Positions 22,842-30,973 of a stretch of 64,000 nucleotides of DNA are shown piece after piece. The notes under the pieces are model-generated. The model saw only the letters and a list, made by a program, of their open reading frames with translations, was not told the origin of the DNA and did not search any database. Position numbers and translations under genes: made by a program. The stretch is from Ruminococcus flavefaciens ND2009 (lineage in GTDB: Bacteria > Bacillota > Clostridia > Oscillospirales > Ruminococcaceae): assembly GCF_000621785.1 (NCBI RefSeq), contig NZ_KK211350.1:38026-102025 (forward strand), in the 5' to 3' direction. Within the stretch, counting starts at the first letter, position 1, and every line of letters starts with the position of its first letter.

Positions 22842-23260
22842 GAAGAAGCTCGTACAGATTGACTGTAAGAGGATATGAACTTGATTCCTTCGGTCATGTC
22901 AATAACTCCGTTTACCTTCAGTACGCAGAGACTGCTCTGTGGAACTTCTTCAAGGTACACGGTCTGCTGGCAGTGATAGTGGAGGAAGGGCTTTTCCCCG
23001 TGGTAATGGAAAGCACGCAAAGATACATTCATGAGCTGAGGCTCCTTGACGAGGTCAGGATAGACACTGAGGTCTCCTGCTCGGGGGGCATAGTCAGCTA
23101 CAAGCATAACATCATAAACAAGAACACGGGTCTTGTTTCATGCAGAGTCACAGGCAAGCTCGCCTATGTAAACAAGGATCGCATGATAAGCGATATTCCT
23201 GAAGCGGTAAGGGCTTGTCTCGAGGGGGAAGACGAAGACGATGACAATAACCGCAAATGA
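22838..23260 (+). CDS. hotdog-fold acyl thioesterase (4HBT/YbgC type)
   Basis: A protein of 140 residues with the family signature near the N-terminus, ELDSFGHVNNSVYLQYAETA. The Asp of that segment is the usual catalytic residue. It hydrolyses acyl-CoA or acyl-ACP thioesters. The tail is acidic. The start overlaps the preceding crotonase stop, and its 3' end overlaps the next gene by 20 bases. It may release the finished chain or an intermediate. A separate alpha/beta-type thioesterase closes the operon, so the two have different jobs. Confidence 0.85.
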   Translation: MRRSSYRLTVRGYELDSFGHVNNSVYLQYAETALWNFFKVHGLLAVIVEEGLFPVVMESTQRYIHELRLLDEVRIDTEVSCSGGIVSYKHNIINKNTGLVSCRVTGKLAYVNKDRMISDIPEAVRACLEGEDEDDDNNRK

Positions 23261-23681
23261 TATCGTGACAAAAGTTTGTCAGTTAAGCTCGCTGTATCAG
23301 CTCTCACAGGAAAGAGAGCAGCTCGGCGAGCCTTGCTTGCTGCTCATCTATGCCGACGGGAACACCGCTCTCGGCAATGACGAAAGCGAAAAGGCTGAGG
23401 CAGCAAGATTCCTTCGTGAGGCTGATTTCATGTCTGCTGTGGTATCTGACGGCGACATCAGCGATGAGCTGGCTTCCGCTGCCGATATGACAGTTAAAGC
23501 AGATGAGGCTGACGAGTACGTTGCAAAGCTTTACAAGGACAAGACAAAAAAGCAGATAAGGGAGATAAACGCCTGCTTCATCAAGGCGCGTACAGCTCCC
23601 GCGGAGGAAGTACTTGCCACAGAGTCAAGAGCCTTCTACCGACTGATGGCTGACAAGAACGGAGGTAACTCCAATGAATGA
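23241..23681 (+). CDS. short degenerate crotonase-like protein
   Basis: This gene codes for 146 residues. I cannot assign it firmly. The C-terminal 35 residues (FIKARTAPAEEVLATESRAF...) resemble the last helices of enoyl-CoA hydratases, where a similar E-x-x-x-x-E-S/A-R-x-F segment packs at the trimer interface. The N-terminal part (LLLIYADGNTAL) could be a remnant strand, but both oxyanion loops and both catalytic Glu residues are missing. It sits between a thioesterase and an active-looking crotonase and overlaps both (20 and 8 bases), so it is translated with them. It may be a non-catalytic partner subunit or a decayed duplicate that still holds its frame. Confidence 0.6.
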   Translation: MTITANDIVTKVCQLSSLYQLSQEREQLGEPCLLLIYADGNTALGNDESEKAEAARFLREADFMSAVVSDGDISDELASAADMTVKADEADEYVAKLYKDKTKKQIREINACFIKARTAPAEEVLATESRAFYRLMADKNGGNSNE

Positions 23682-24378
23682 AAATAACGGTATGATACTG
23701 GAGGAGCAGGACGGCATCCTGACGCTCTCCATGAATATGCCCGGCAACAACCTCATGACAGCAGACTTCTTCAAGGAATACGAAGCAGTCATGGCTGAGA
23801 TAGAGGAAAAGGCTGCCGCAGGAAAATACAAGGGACTCATTATCAAGGGCGCAGGCCGCCACTTCAGCGTGGGCGCCGACGTTGACGCTCTTGCCGACCG
23901 TTCCGCAAACGAGACCTACGACGACTCAACAGGAGTGCTCCCCGAGGGTCACATCAGACAGAAGCACTTCTTCACCTTCCTGAGAGAGCTCCCGTTCCCC
24001 GTGGTAAGCGTGGTAACGGGCTTCTGTATCGGCTCAGGCAGCGAGATAGCTGTCAACAGCCACTACAGGATGATAGAGAAGAACGCAAGAGTAGGTCAGC
24101 CCGAATCCACATTCGGCATTCTCCCCGCTCTCGGCGGCGTTGCAAGAACTATCGAGATATGCGGCACTCAGAACGCATACACCCTCGTTATGTCGGGAGA
24201 GCTCATCTCCGCTGACGACGCATTCGCTCTCGGCTGGGCTGATATTTTCGCCGACAAGAAGCAGGGCGTTCCCGAGGCTGTAAGCCTCATCGAGTACATC
24301 TCCGCAAACTTCGGAGACTTTGACCCCTCACGCTATAAGGAGTACATGGACTCCTACAAGAAAAGCAGGGAGGCATAA
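23674..24378 (+). CDS. enoyl-CoA hydratase/crotonase-family protein 2
   Basis: The protein has 234 residues. Oxyanion segments are GRHFSVGADVD and GFCIGSGSEIA. Catalytic Glu residues are present in GSGSEIA and GQPESTFG. It differs enough from crotonase 1 to be a separate enzyme and not a recent copy, for example in an extra loop (about 75-95, SANETYDDSTG). The likely reaction is dehydration or hydration of the chain, or double-bond shifting. It starts inside the end of the preceding short gene (ATGAATGA) and is 2 bases from the dehydrogenase. Confidence 0.85.
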   Translation: MNENNGMILEEQDGILTLSMNMPGNNLMTADFFKEYEAVMAEIEEKAAAGKYKGLIIKGAGRHFSVGADVDALADRSANETYDDSTGVLPEGHIRQKHFFTFLRELPFPVVSVVTGFCIGSGSEIAVNSHYRMIEKNARVGQPESTFGILPALGGVARTIEICGTQNAYTLVMSGELISADDAFALGWADIFADKKQGVPEAVSLIEYISANFGDFDPSRYKEYMDSYKKSREA

Positions 24379-24380
24379 AT

Positions 24381-25502
24381 ATGAAAATAGGAATAGTGGG
24401 CTACGGAAAAATGGGAAAGGACATCTTTTCCCTGTTCTTTGACAAGCTCCCCGACGCGCAGTTCGTGGTCATCGACCTCTTCGGCGCCGAGGAGAACACC
24501 GCAGCCGTTCTCAAGACCCTCGGCAAGAGCCTGAAGCGCAAGAAGCTCACCGAGGAACAGTACGAATTCAAAAAGGACTCCTTCGTATTCACCGACGATA
24601 CCTCCGCTCTCAGCGGCTGTGACGTTGTCATAGAAGCCGTTTTTGAGAACATGGATGCCAAGAAGGAGCTGTTTGCAAAGGCTGCCGCAGCTGTCTCTGA
24701 TGACTGCCTGCTGCTGTCGAATACATCATCACTGGATATCCCCTCGGTATTCGCGGATATCCCTCACAAGGAGCGCTGCTTCGGTCTGCACTTCTTCTAC
24801 CCCGTGAAGCTCACAGGCTTCGTGGAGCTGAATGTGCTCCCCGAGACATCGGAGGCTTCCGCAGAGAAGGCTGCACAGCTGGTAAAGGCTGCGGGCAAGA
24901 AGCCCATAGTATTCTCCGGTGAATACCACATCTATCTCAACCAGATACTCGCCTGCATGGTCTCTCACGCTATCTATCTGAGAGAGAGCTTCGGCGCTTC
25001 CGTGCCCGAGGTGGGAAAGGCTCTGGAGGAGATGTTCCCCGTTGCAAATCCCTTTGAGGTGCTGGACAGCGTGGGTCTCGGACTCATGGCAGGCAGCCCC
25101 GATAACTTCCGCATAGAGCGCAACAAGGGACTTCTGGGCTACGGCTGTGAAAAGATGAACGGCTGGCTGGCAGAGGGCTGCCCTAAGGAAACTCTCAGCT
25201 TCCTTGACTTCATGGCTGAGCGTGAGAGCGCAACAGGCGCAGACTGCGGAAAGGCTGCTCTTTATATGGCAGCCCTGATACTCAATGAAACAGTCAATGC
25301 CGCAAATGATTACAGCGGCGATACCGCCGTTCTTACAGAGGCGGTGCAGGACACTCTCGGACTTGCCGAGGCTCCTGCCTTCTACTACGAGAAATACGGT
25401 GCAGAGGCACTTTTCGCAGCTCTTGATGAGCTGGGCGCAAAGACAGGCTTCGGCTCGTATTTACATAAGGACAAGAGTGCATGGGATGCGCTCTTTAAGT
25501 AA
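24381..25502 (+). CDS. 3-hydroxyacyl-CoA dehydrogenase-type enzyme
   Basis: This 373-residue protein has an N-terminal Rossmann fold (GIVGYGKMG) and the Ser-Asn segment LLSNTSSLD. The catalytic His is in GLHFFYPV and its partner Glu in FVELNV, followed by a C-terminal helical dimer domain that begins YLNQILACMVSHAI. It interconverts 3-hydroxyacyl and 3-ketoacyl thioesters with NAD(H). In this operon it would take the place of the FabG-type ketoreductase in reducing the ketosynthase product, but the sequence cannot show direction. The combination of this enzyme, crotonases and a ketosynthase is like a beta-oxidation set run backwards. Confidence 0.85.
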   Translation: MKIGIVGYGKMGKDIFSLFFDKLPDAQFVVIDLFGAEENTAAVLKTLGKSLKRKKLTEEQYEFKKDSFVFTDDTSALSGCDVVIEAVFENMDAKKELFAKAAAAVSDDCLLLSNTSSLDIPSVFADIPHKERCFGLHFFYPVKLTGFVELNVLPETSEASAEKAAQLVKAAGKKPIVFSGEYHIYLNQILACMVSHAIYLRESFGASVPEVGKALEEMFPVANPFEVLDSVGLGLMAGSPDNFRIERNKGLLGYGCEKMNGWLAEGCPKETLSFLDFMAERESATGADCGKAALYMAALILNETVNAANDYSGDTAVLTEAVQDTLGLAEAPAFYYEKYGAEALFAALDELGAKTGFGSYLHKDKSAWDALFK

Positions 25503-25528
25503 TACTGATGGAGATATGAGGTAAAATT

Positions 25529-26740
25529 ATGAAAAAAGTTGTTATCACAGGCATCGGTGCCGTGACCTCTGTTGGCAATACCGCCGCAGATTACTGGGAC
25601 GGGCTCATTTCCGGCAAGTGCGGAATGAGAACTATCACCCGTATCCCTCTCGATAACCATGATACTACTGTTGCTGCCGAGGTGGACGACTCCTTTGAGG
25701 CAGAGGCAGGAAAGTACTGGAAAAAGCGTCAGCTCAACGCTACAACTACCACAACAAGAATGGGTCTTGCTTCCGCAGGTGAGGCTGTTGCCGACTGCGG
25801 AGTGGATATTGCAAGCTATGACGGCAGCAGAGTCGGCGTTATCTACGGAGTTATCGATAACTCCTATGAGGACTATGAGCTTGAAAAGCCCCTCAACATC
25901 ACGCTGAAGAAAATGCCCAATGAGCTCCCCGCTCTCGTTTCTATAAGATATGGTTTCACAGGACCTGCTTTCAATGTGAGCACCGCCTGCGCTTCATCTG
26001 CGTATGCTATCGCTCTCGGCAAGCAGTTCATCGAATCGGGACTCTGCGATATGGTAGTCGCAGGAGGTATCTCGAATACAGTAACACACCTTGTAATAAG
26101 CGGATTCAATCAGCTTCTCGCCATGTCCGTAAATCCCGACCCCAATACAGCTGCACGTCCCTTCACAAAGAACCGTGACGGCTTCATCATGGGCGAAGGC
26201 GGCGGCACCGTTATCCTTGAGTCTGAGGAGTCGGCAAAGGCAAGAGGCGCTAAGATATACTGTGAGCTTGCAGGCGCTGCAATGTGCGGCGAGGCATTCA
26301 ACCTGACAGCTCCCAAGACCGACGGCGTAGGCATGGCTGAGTCCATGAGAATGGCTCTGGACAACGCAGGTCTCACCCCCGACGATGTTGACTACATCAA
26401 CGCTCACGGAACATCAACAGGTCTCAACGACCTCTATGAGACTATGGCTGTAAAGGAGGTCTTCGGAAAGAGGGCTTACGACATTCCCATGTCATCAGTA
26501 AAGGCTTCTATCGGTCACACTCTCGGCGCCGGCGGCGCTCTGGAGGCTATTGCCTGCATCAAGGCTATCGAGACAGGTCTCGTTCCTCCCACTATCCACT
26601 ATGACGAGCCCGACCCGGAGCTTGACCTCAATTACGTTCCCAACAAGCCACAGGAGCACAAGGTAGACGTTGCTATCTCAAACTCCTTCGGCTTCGGCGG
26701 CCACAACGCCACACTGGTACTCAAGAGATACGAGGGCTGA
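25529..26740 (+). CDS. beta-ketoacyl-ACP synthase (FabF-like)
   Basis: A complete 403-residue ketosynthase. The active-site Cys is in STACASSAYA (residue about 154). The two His are in NAHGTST (about 293) and SIGHTLGAGG (about 330), so the Cys-His-His triad is intact. It makes carbon-carbon bonds by decarboxylative condensation of malonyl-ACP with an acyl chain. Only one ketosynthase is present and there is no Cys-less chain-length-factor partner, unlike classical type II aromatic polyketide systems. The spacing from the dehydrogenase is 26 bases, with an own ribosome site. Confidence 0.9.
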   Translation: MKKVVITGIGAVTSVGNTAADYWDGLISGKCGMRTITRIPLDNHDTTVAAEVDDSFEAEAGKYWKKRQLNATTTTTRMGLASAGEAVADCGVDIASYDGSRVGVIYGVIDNSYEDYELEKPLNITLKKMPNELPALVSIRYGFTGPAFNVSTACASSAYAIALGKQFIESGLCDMVVAGGISNTVTHLVISGFNQLLAMSVNPDPNTAARPFTKNRDGFIMGEGGGTVILESEESAKARGAKIYCELAGAAMCGEAFNLTAPKTDGVGMAESMRMALDNAGLTPDDVDYINAHGTSTGLNDLYETMAVKEVFGKRAYDIPMSSVKASIGHTLGAGGALEAIACIKAIETGLVPPTIHYDEPDPELDLNYVPNKPQEHKVDVAISNSFGFGGHNATLVLKRYEG

Positions 26741-26772
26741 GTCGCTCAGCTCCGATGAAAGGATAAATAATC

Positions 26773-27129
26773 ATGCCGATAGCACAGATGAAGACTAATT
26801 TCAGGTTCAGTTCCCCTGCCGCCAGGACCACTTTCCTGGACGAGGCTGCAACAGAGCTAGCTGAGATACTTAAAAAGCCCCTGCCCGCCATCATGGTAAT
26901 GCTGGACGACTGCTCAATGTACATGAACCGCTCCGAGGATACAGTATTCTTCGCAGAGTTCAGATACATTCTCCCTCAGGAGTACGCAGACGACAAGGCT
27001 GCCTTCCTCAAGGAGCTGGCTGACAGGATGCTCAGTCTCATACAGAAGCATACCAAAGTCGACCCATACCGCATATATATGCAGTTCACGGAAATGACAC
27101 GCGAGGGCGCGTGGCGGTATACAGGCTGA
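26773..27129 (+). CDS. MIF/tautomerase-superfamily protein
   Basis: A 118-residue protein with Pro directly after the initiator Met (MPIAQMKTN), the catalytic amino-terminal proline of this superfamily. Later segments follow the MIF pattern: an LAEILKKPLPAIMVML strand-helix block, and a C-terminal PYRIYMQFTEM...GAW that parallels RVYINYYDM...GW of MIF. Members are keto-enol tautomerases or dehalogenases. In a ketide-making operon it might tautomerise or help cyclise a beta-keto intermediate; this is inference. The gene is 32 bases after the ketosynthase with a ribosome site. Confidence 0.75.
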   Translation: MPIAQMKTNFRFSSPAARTTFLDEAATELAEILKKPLPAIMVMLDDCSMYMNRSEDTVFFAEFRYILPQEYADDKAAFLKELADRMLSLIQKHTKVDPYRIYMQFTEMTREGAWRYTG

Positions 27130-27155
27130 CATTGTAACGAAAGGAAAAGATAAAT

Positions 27156-28277
27156 ATGAAATGGGCAATCAGAGACCTTCTCAATCCCGTGGCAACACGT
27201 TCACTGCTCTACGGTGCCGATCCCTTTGATCTGGAGTATATCCTCAAGAAGATCGACAGCATCAAGGTAAAGAGCGGCAAGCAGATACAGAGCGTATGGC
27301 TCGACGAGTGGCACGCCAAGATAGACCGCTATGCCGAGCTCCGCGACAAGGCTGAGGCAGCAGGCAATAAGACCTCTGCAAGAGAGTATGCAAAGATGGT
27401 GGCACAGTGCCATTATGCCTGCTTTATGATAAACATCGAGGACGTTGAGCACAAGAGAGAGATCTACAGCGGTCTTGAGGAGAGCTACAAGCGCTATATC
27501 AAGCTCTGCAAGAACAAGATCCAGTATGTGGAGATAGATACAAAGTTCGGCAAGCTCCCCGCTTACATACACTACCCCGACTCGGGAAGAAAGAAGGACT
27601 ATCCCGTAGTTCTCACATATTCCGGTATCGGAAGCTGCAAGGAGGAGCTGGAGATGCTGGCTGCTCCCCTCAATGAAAGAGGTATCGCAGTTATCACTCC
27701 CGATATGCCCGGTGCAGGCGGTGCCATCATCCACAACGGCATCAAGTGCGGAGGCAAGCAGATAGAGGCAGCCTTCGAGGGCATATACAAGTTCATCGAC
27801 AGCACAGACAAGCTCAGCAGCACTAACCTGGGCAACTTCGGTCTCTGCATGGGCGGCGGCTATGCCTTCCGTTCAACAGTAAAGCGCAAGAACGCAAAGG
27901 TCTGCGTAAGCCTGTTCCCGCTCCTTATGAACTTCGCCGACCAGGACAGCATCCCCGTATGGATGAAGCGCGGCAAGTGGAGCTCCTACCAGTACAGCGA
28001 CGATTACCTTGAGGGTATGAAAAAGCTTGAGGAGGGCACTCACAAGTCCGATTTCCTCATGGTATACAGCAGCGACGACAACTGGATGACTCCCGAGGCT
28101 TCACAGAAACTCCTTGACAAGGCAAAGGGCTACAAGGAGTGCATACACATCGAGGATAAGCCCGCTTACGTCTCTGAGGAGACCATCATGCACGCTATGC
28201 CCGTTGGTGAGCAGTATCACTGGGTAAAGCACATCGCAGCAGACTTTATCGCTGCAAGACTTAATGGGGGAAAATAA
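27156..28277 (+). CDS. alpha/beta hydrolase with Cys nucleophile and N-terminal helical cap
   Basis: This 373-residue protein has a helical N-terminal part of about 120 residues and then a canonical alpha/beta hydrolase core from about 125. The nucleophile elbow is GLCMGGG (Cys about 231), as in dienelactone hydrolase, instead of GxSxG. Candidate acid and His are in SSDDNW (about 310) and EQYHWVKH (about 355). The cap-plus-core layout resembles FrsA/Ayg1-type enzymes; fungal Ayg1 shortens a polyketide chain. A chain-trimming, lactone-forming or hydrolytic step on the pathway product is plausible. Start and ribosome site (GAAAGGAAAAG) are acceptable. Confidence 0.7.
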   Translation: MKWAIRDLLNPVATRSLLYGADPFDLEYILKKIDSIKVKSGKQIQSVWLDEWHAKIDRYAELRDKAEAAGNKTSAREYAKMVAQCHYACFMINIEDVEHKREIYSGLEESYKRYIKLCKNKIQYVEIDTKFGKLPAYIHYPDSGRKKDYPVVLTYSGIGSCKEELEMLAAPLNERGIAVITPDMPGAGGAIIHNGIKCGGKQIEAAFEGIYKFIDSTDKLSSTNLGNFGLCMGGGYAFRSTVKRKNAKVCVSLFPLLMNFADQDSIPVWMKRGKWSSYQYSDDYLEGMKKLEEGTHKSDFLMVYSSDDNWMTPEASQKLLDKAKGYKECIHIEDKPAYVSEETIMHAMPVGEQYHWVKHIAADFIAARLNGGK

Positions 28278-28279
28278 GA

Positions 28280-29839
28280 ATGTCAAAGAAGTTTTTTGAT
28301 TACTACAGCCGCTTTGCTCAGGAAACTCCCGACAAGGTAGTGCTGAGAATAGACGATAATGAGCTGACATACAGCCAGTTCATGGAAAAGACAGCCGTTC
28401 TCGGCTCTGCCCTGAAGAAAATGGGCATCGGCGAGGACGACAAGGTGGGCATCTGTATGCCCAACAGCATTGAGTGGTATCTGGTATTCTGGTCAGCTGT
28501 AAGAATAGGCGCACAGCCTGTTCCCATGGACCCCCAGAGCGGCTCTATGGAGCTCTCAAAGCTCATTCCCGCTACCACCTCAAAGGTAATGTTCATCACA
28601 GAGAAGTACAGGAACAACAACATCATCGCCGCTGTAAGCGACCTCGTTCCTTCACAGATAGCTCTTCAGAAGGTCATCTGCTTTGCCGATGACAGCGTTA
28701 TCCCTCAGGACAGCTGCTATATCTCCGCCGAGAAGTTCATGGCTGAGTACGGCAGCAATGAGTGTGAGATCTACGATCCCGAGTATCTCCACACCATGTC
28801 TCTCGCCTGCACATCAGGCAGCACAGGCACTCCCAAGATACTGTCCGTTCCCTCGGGCGGCTTCCTGTCCACACAGGAGGATATGGGTACATACCTGGAA
28901 TTCAGATCCGACGATGTAATGATGCTGGGCATGACCCTCTATCATCAGGGCGGCTTCGGCATGGGTCAGCAGATGGTGCTCAAGGGCGGTACTGTTATGT
29001 ATCAGCCTCAGTTCAACCCCATCACATTCCTTGAAACTGTTCAGAAATACAAGATAAATATTATCCAGCTCACCTCAACTCTGGCAAAGGTGCTGCTCTC
29101 AACTCCCGATTTTGACAAGTATGACCTTTCAAGCGTCCGTATCTGCTACTTCGCAGGAGAAGTTCTCCCCAAGGAGATAGCCGATACCTTCGTTGAGAAG
29201 CTCCACATCCGCGTTGTAAACGTTATCGGCTCATCAGAGACCTGCACCATGGTAGTATGGGACTCTGCAAGAGACGCAGGCACAGACCCCAGCGACTTCC
29301 GCAAGCTCAGCTTCACTGACGTCCGCGTCATCGACGAGAAGCACAACGATGTTCCCGAGGGCGAGATCGGCGAGCTCTGCGTATACACAGACGGTGTTAT
29401 CACAGATTACTTCGGCAATCCCGAGCTCTCCGCTGAGAAGATCCTCACAGACGATCAGGGACGCCGCTGGTTCTGCACAGGCGACCTTGTAAACAGGCTC
29501 CCCGGCGGCATAGTACGTTTCGCAGGAAGAAGCAAGCGTATCATCAAGCGCGGCGGAAACCTGGTCCACGCCGAGGAAGTTGAGGCTTGCCTCCTTACTC
29601 ACCCCAAGGTCGCAGCCGCAGCCGTTACAGACGAGCCCCATCCCGTTATCGGTCAGCAGATCGTTGCCTACATCCAGCCCAAGGGCGATGAGAGGATAAC
29701 AAGAGGCGAGATTGCTAAGTACTTCGATGGCAAGCTCTCCGCTTACAAGGTGCCCGACAAGGTCGTCCTCGTTGAGGAGATACCCAAGGACATCGGCAAG
29801 ATACAGTTCAAATATCTGAGAAAAAAGGAGTATAAGTAA
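28280..29839 (+). CDS. acyl-adenylating ligase (class I adenylate-forming enzyme)
   Basis: This is a 519-residue enzyme of the acyl-CoA synthetase/acyl-ACP ligase superfamily. The AMP-binding P-loop is ACTSGSTGTPK. Later core motifs are GEIGELCV, WFCTGDLV, and GRSKRIIKRGGNLVHAEEVE. The catalytic Lys of the C-terminal domain is in KDIGKIQ (about 507). It activates a carboxylic acid with ATP and transfers it to CoA or a carrier protein. The stop codon overlaps the start of ACP 2 (TAATG), which suggests ACP 2 is its acceptor and that it supplies the starter unit. Substrate is unknown. Confidence 0.85.
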   Translation: MSKKFFDYYSRFAQETPDKVVLRIDDNELTYSQFMEKTAVLGSALKKMGIGEDDKVGICMPNSIEWYLVFWSAVRIGAQPVPMDPQSGSMELSKLIPATTSKVMFITEKYRNNNIIAAVSDLVPSQIALQKVICFADDSVIPQDSCYISAEKFMAEYGSNECEIYDPEYLHTMSLACTSGSTGTPKILSVPSGGFLSTQEDMGTYLEFRSDDVMMLGMTLYHQGGFGMGQQMVLKGGTVMYQPQFNPITFLETVQKYKINIIQLTSTLAKVLLSTPDFDKYDLSSVRICYFAGEVLPKEIADTFVEKLHIRVVNVIGSSETCTMVVWDSARDAGTDPSDFRKLSFTDVRVIDEKHNDVPEGEIGELCVYTDGVITDYFGNPELSAEKILTDDQGRRWFCTGDLVNRLPGGIVRFAGRSKRIIKRGGNLVHAEEVEACLLTHPKVAAAAVTDEPHPVIGQQIVAYIQPKGDERITRGEIAKYFDGKLSAYKVPDKVVLVEEIPKDIGKIQFKYLRKKEYK

Positions 29840-30090
29840 TGAATAACCTTAATTTTGATGAATTCAAGCAGGCTATCTCCGATTATGTAGGCGTTGCCCC
29901 TGAGGAGATCACAAGAGACACCGACGTTTATGACGATCTTTTCCTCGATTCACTGGGACTTTTCGGTCTCGGCTCCGAGATAACAGAGACATTCAAGCTC
30001 AATGTTCCCCTTTCACTGGTGGCTTCCATCAGCAAGGTAGGCGAGATCTTCGACCTTCTCAACGAAAAGGGCACTCCCACAGAGGAATGA
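29839..30090 (+). CDS. acyl carrier protein 2
   Basis: An 83-residue acidic carrier protein with the attachment motif LDSLGLF (Ser about 38). It is translationally coupled to the adenylating ligase. It differs from ACP 1 in length and in the residues after the Ser, so the two probably serve different partners: ACP 2 the starter, ACP 1 the extender or chain. Confidence 0.9.
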   Translation: MNNLNFDEFKQAISDYVGVAPEEITRDTDVYDDLFLDSLGLFGLGSEITETFKLNVPLSLVASISKVGEIFDLLNEKGTPTEE

Positions 30091-30091
30091 T

Positions 30092-30787
30092 ATGATACTT
30101 TTCTTTCTTCCCCATGCAGGGGGCTCCGCAAAGAGCTACAGCTCCTTCAAGAGATTTCTTCCAAAGGAGCTGACAGTTGTGCCTATGGAGCTCTCAGGAC
30201 GCTTCACACGCTCCTCTGAGCCTCTCCTCGACACAGTACAGGGCTGCGCGGAGGACCTCATTAAAAAGCATTCTGAGCTGCTCAGAGAGGACTACGCACT
30301 TTTCGGCCACAGCATGGGTACGGTGCTGGTCACAGAGCTGGTAAGGCAGGCTAAGGAAAAGGGTCTGGCGCTTCCCAAGCACATTTTCCTCTCAGGCAAA
30401 AATCCTCCCGACGAGGACGTTCACTGCTTCGAGAACGTGGAGGAAGCCGCAGATGAGGAGATAGTTTCCTATTTCTCGGCAAACTCCCTGTCCACAGCCG
30501 CTCCCGTCCCCGACGAGGAACTGATGAGGACCCTCAACCGTATCCTCTGCACCGATGTCCGCATGGCTGAACGCTACAGCGCTTCCCCCGAGGACGTCAC
30601 ATTCGGCTGCGATATAACCGTGCTTTACGGTCAGGAGGACCCTCTTATGCAGAGCGTGGATATGAACAGCTGGAGCAGGTTCACAAGCGGCAGCTGTCAG
30701 GTATATCCCTTCTCCGGCGGTCACTTCTACTATCAGCAGCACAAGGAAGAGGTCTGCGGCATTATCAAGGAAAAGCTGGGCTTTTGA
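30092..30787 (+). CDS. type II thioesterase (GrsT/RifR type)
   Basis: A 231-residue alpha/beta hydrolase with the usual opening FFLPHAGGSAKSY, Ser in GHSMG (about 74), acid in YGQEDP and His in SGGHFYY. Type II thioesterases clear misloaded or stalled carrier proteins in polyketide and nonribosomal peptide clusters. The presence of one supports a specialised-metabolite pathway over primary fatty-acid metabolism. It begins 1 base after ACP 2 and is the last gene of the operon. Confidence 0.9.
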   Translation: MILFFLPHAGGSAKSYSSFKRFLPKELTVVPMELSGRFTRSSEPLLDTVQGCAEDLIKKHSELLREDYALFGHSMGTVLVTELVRQAKEKGLALPKHIFLSGKNPPDEDVHCFENVEEAADEEIVSYFSANSLSTAAPVPDEELMRTLNRILCTDVRMAERYSASPEDVTFGCDITVLYGQEDPLMQSVDMNSWSRFTSGSCQVYPFSGGHFYYQQHKEEVCGIIKEKLGF

Positions 30788-30820
30788 GAAGTGCTTAGGT
30801 TTTAGTGCTTAGTTATAAGA

Positions 30821-30855
30821 AAAAAAAGAGCGCACGATCGTGCGCTCTTTTTTTG
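30821..30855 (+). terminator. terminator of the polyketide-like operon
   Basis: A perfect 20-base palindrome (30828-30847) is flanked by an A-run and a T-run, so it works in both directions. Confidence 0.9.
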
Positions 30856-30856
30856 T

Positions 30857-30877
30857 AGGGGCGGCGTTCCGCCGCCC
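30857..30877. repeat. GC-rich hairpin
   Basis: GGGCGGCG and CGCCGCCC pair around TTC between two terminators. A partial copy (GTGCCGCCCC) occurs at about 30941-30950. It may be a fragment of a dispersed repeat. Confidence 0.5.
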
Positions 30878-30884
30878 GTGTAAC

Positions 30885-30915
30885 AAATGGGACACCTACA
30901 CGGTGTCCCATTTTT
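30885..30915 (+). terminator. second strong hairpin
   Basis: Perfect 12-base arms (30885-30896, 30902-30913) around a 5-base loop, with T's on the plus side. It insulates the operon from the convergent exporter genes. Confidence 0.7.
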
Positions 30916-30973
30916 ATATTCAACATTCGGAACGGCAAGAGTGCCGCCCCTGACTTTAAACTCTCAACTTACA

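Noticed and set aside
20856..30787. HMG-synthase beta-branching cassette (PksF-I type)
   Set aside because: ACP and two crotonases fit, but there is no HMG synthase and no Cys-less decarboxylating ketosynthase, and both crotonases keep hydratase Glu residues.
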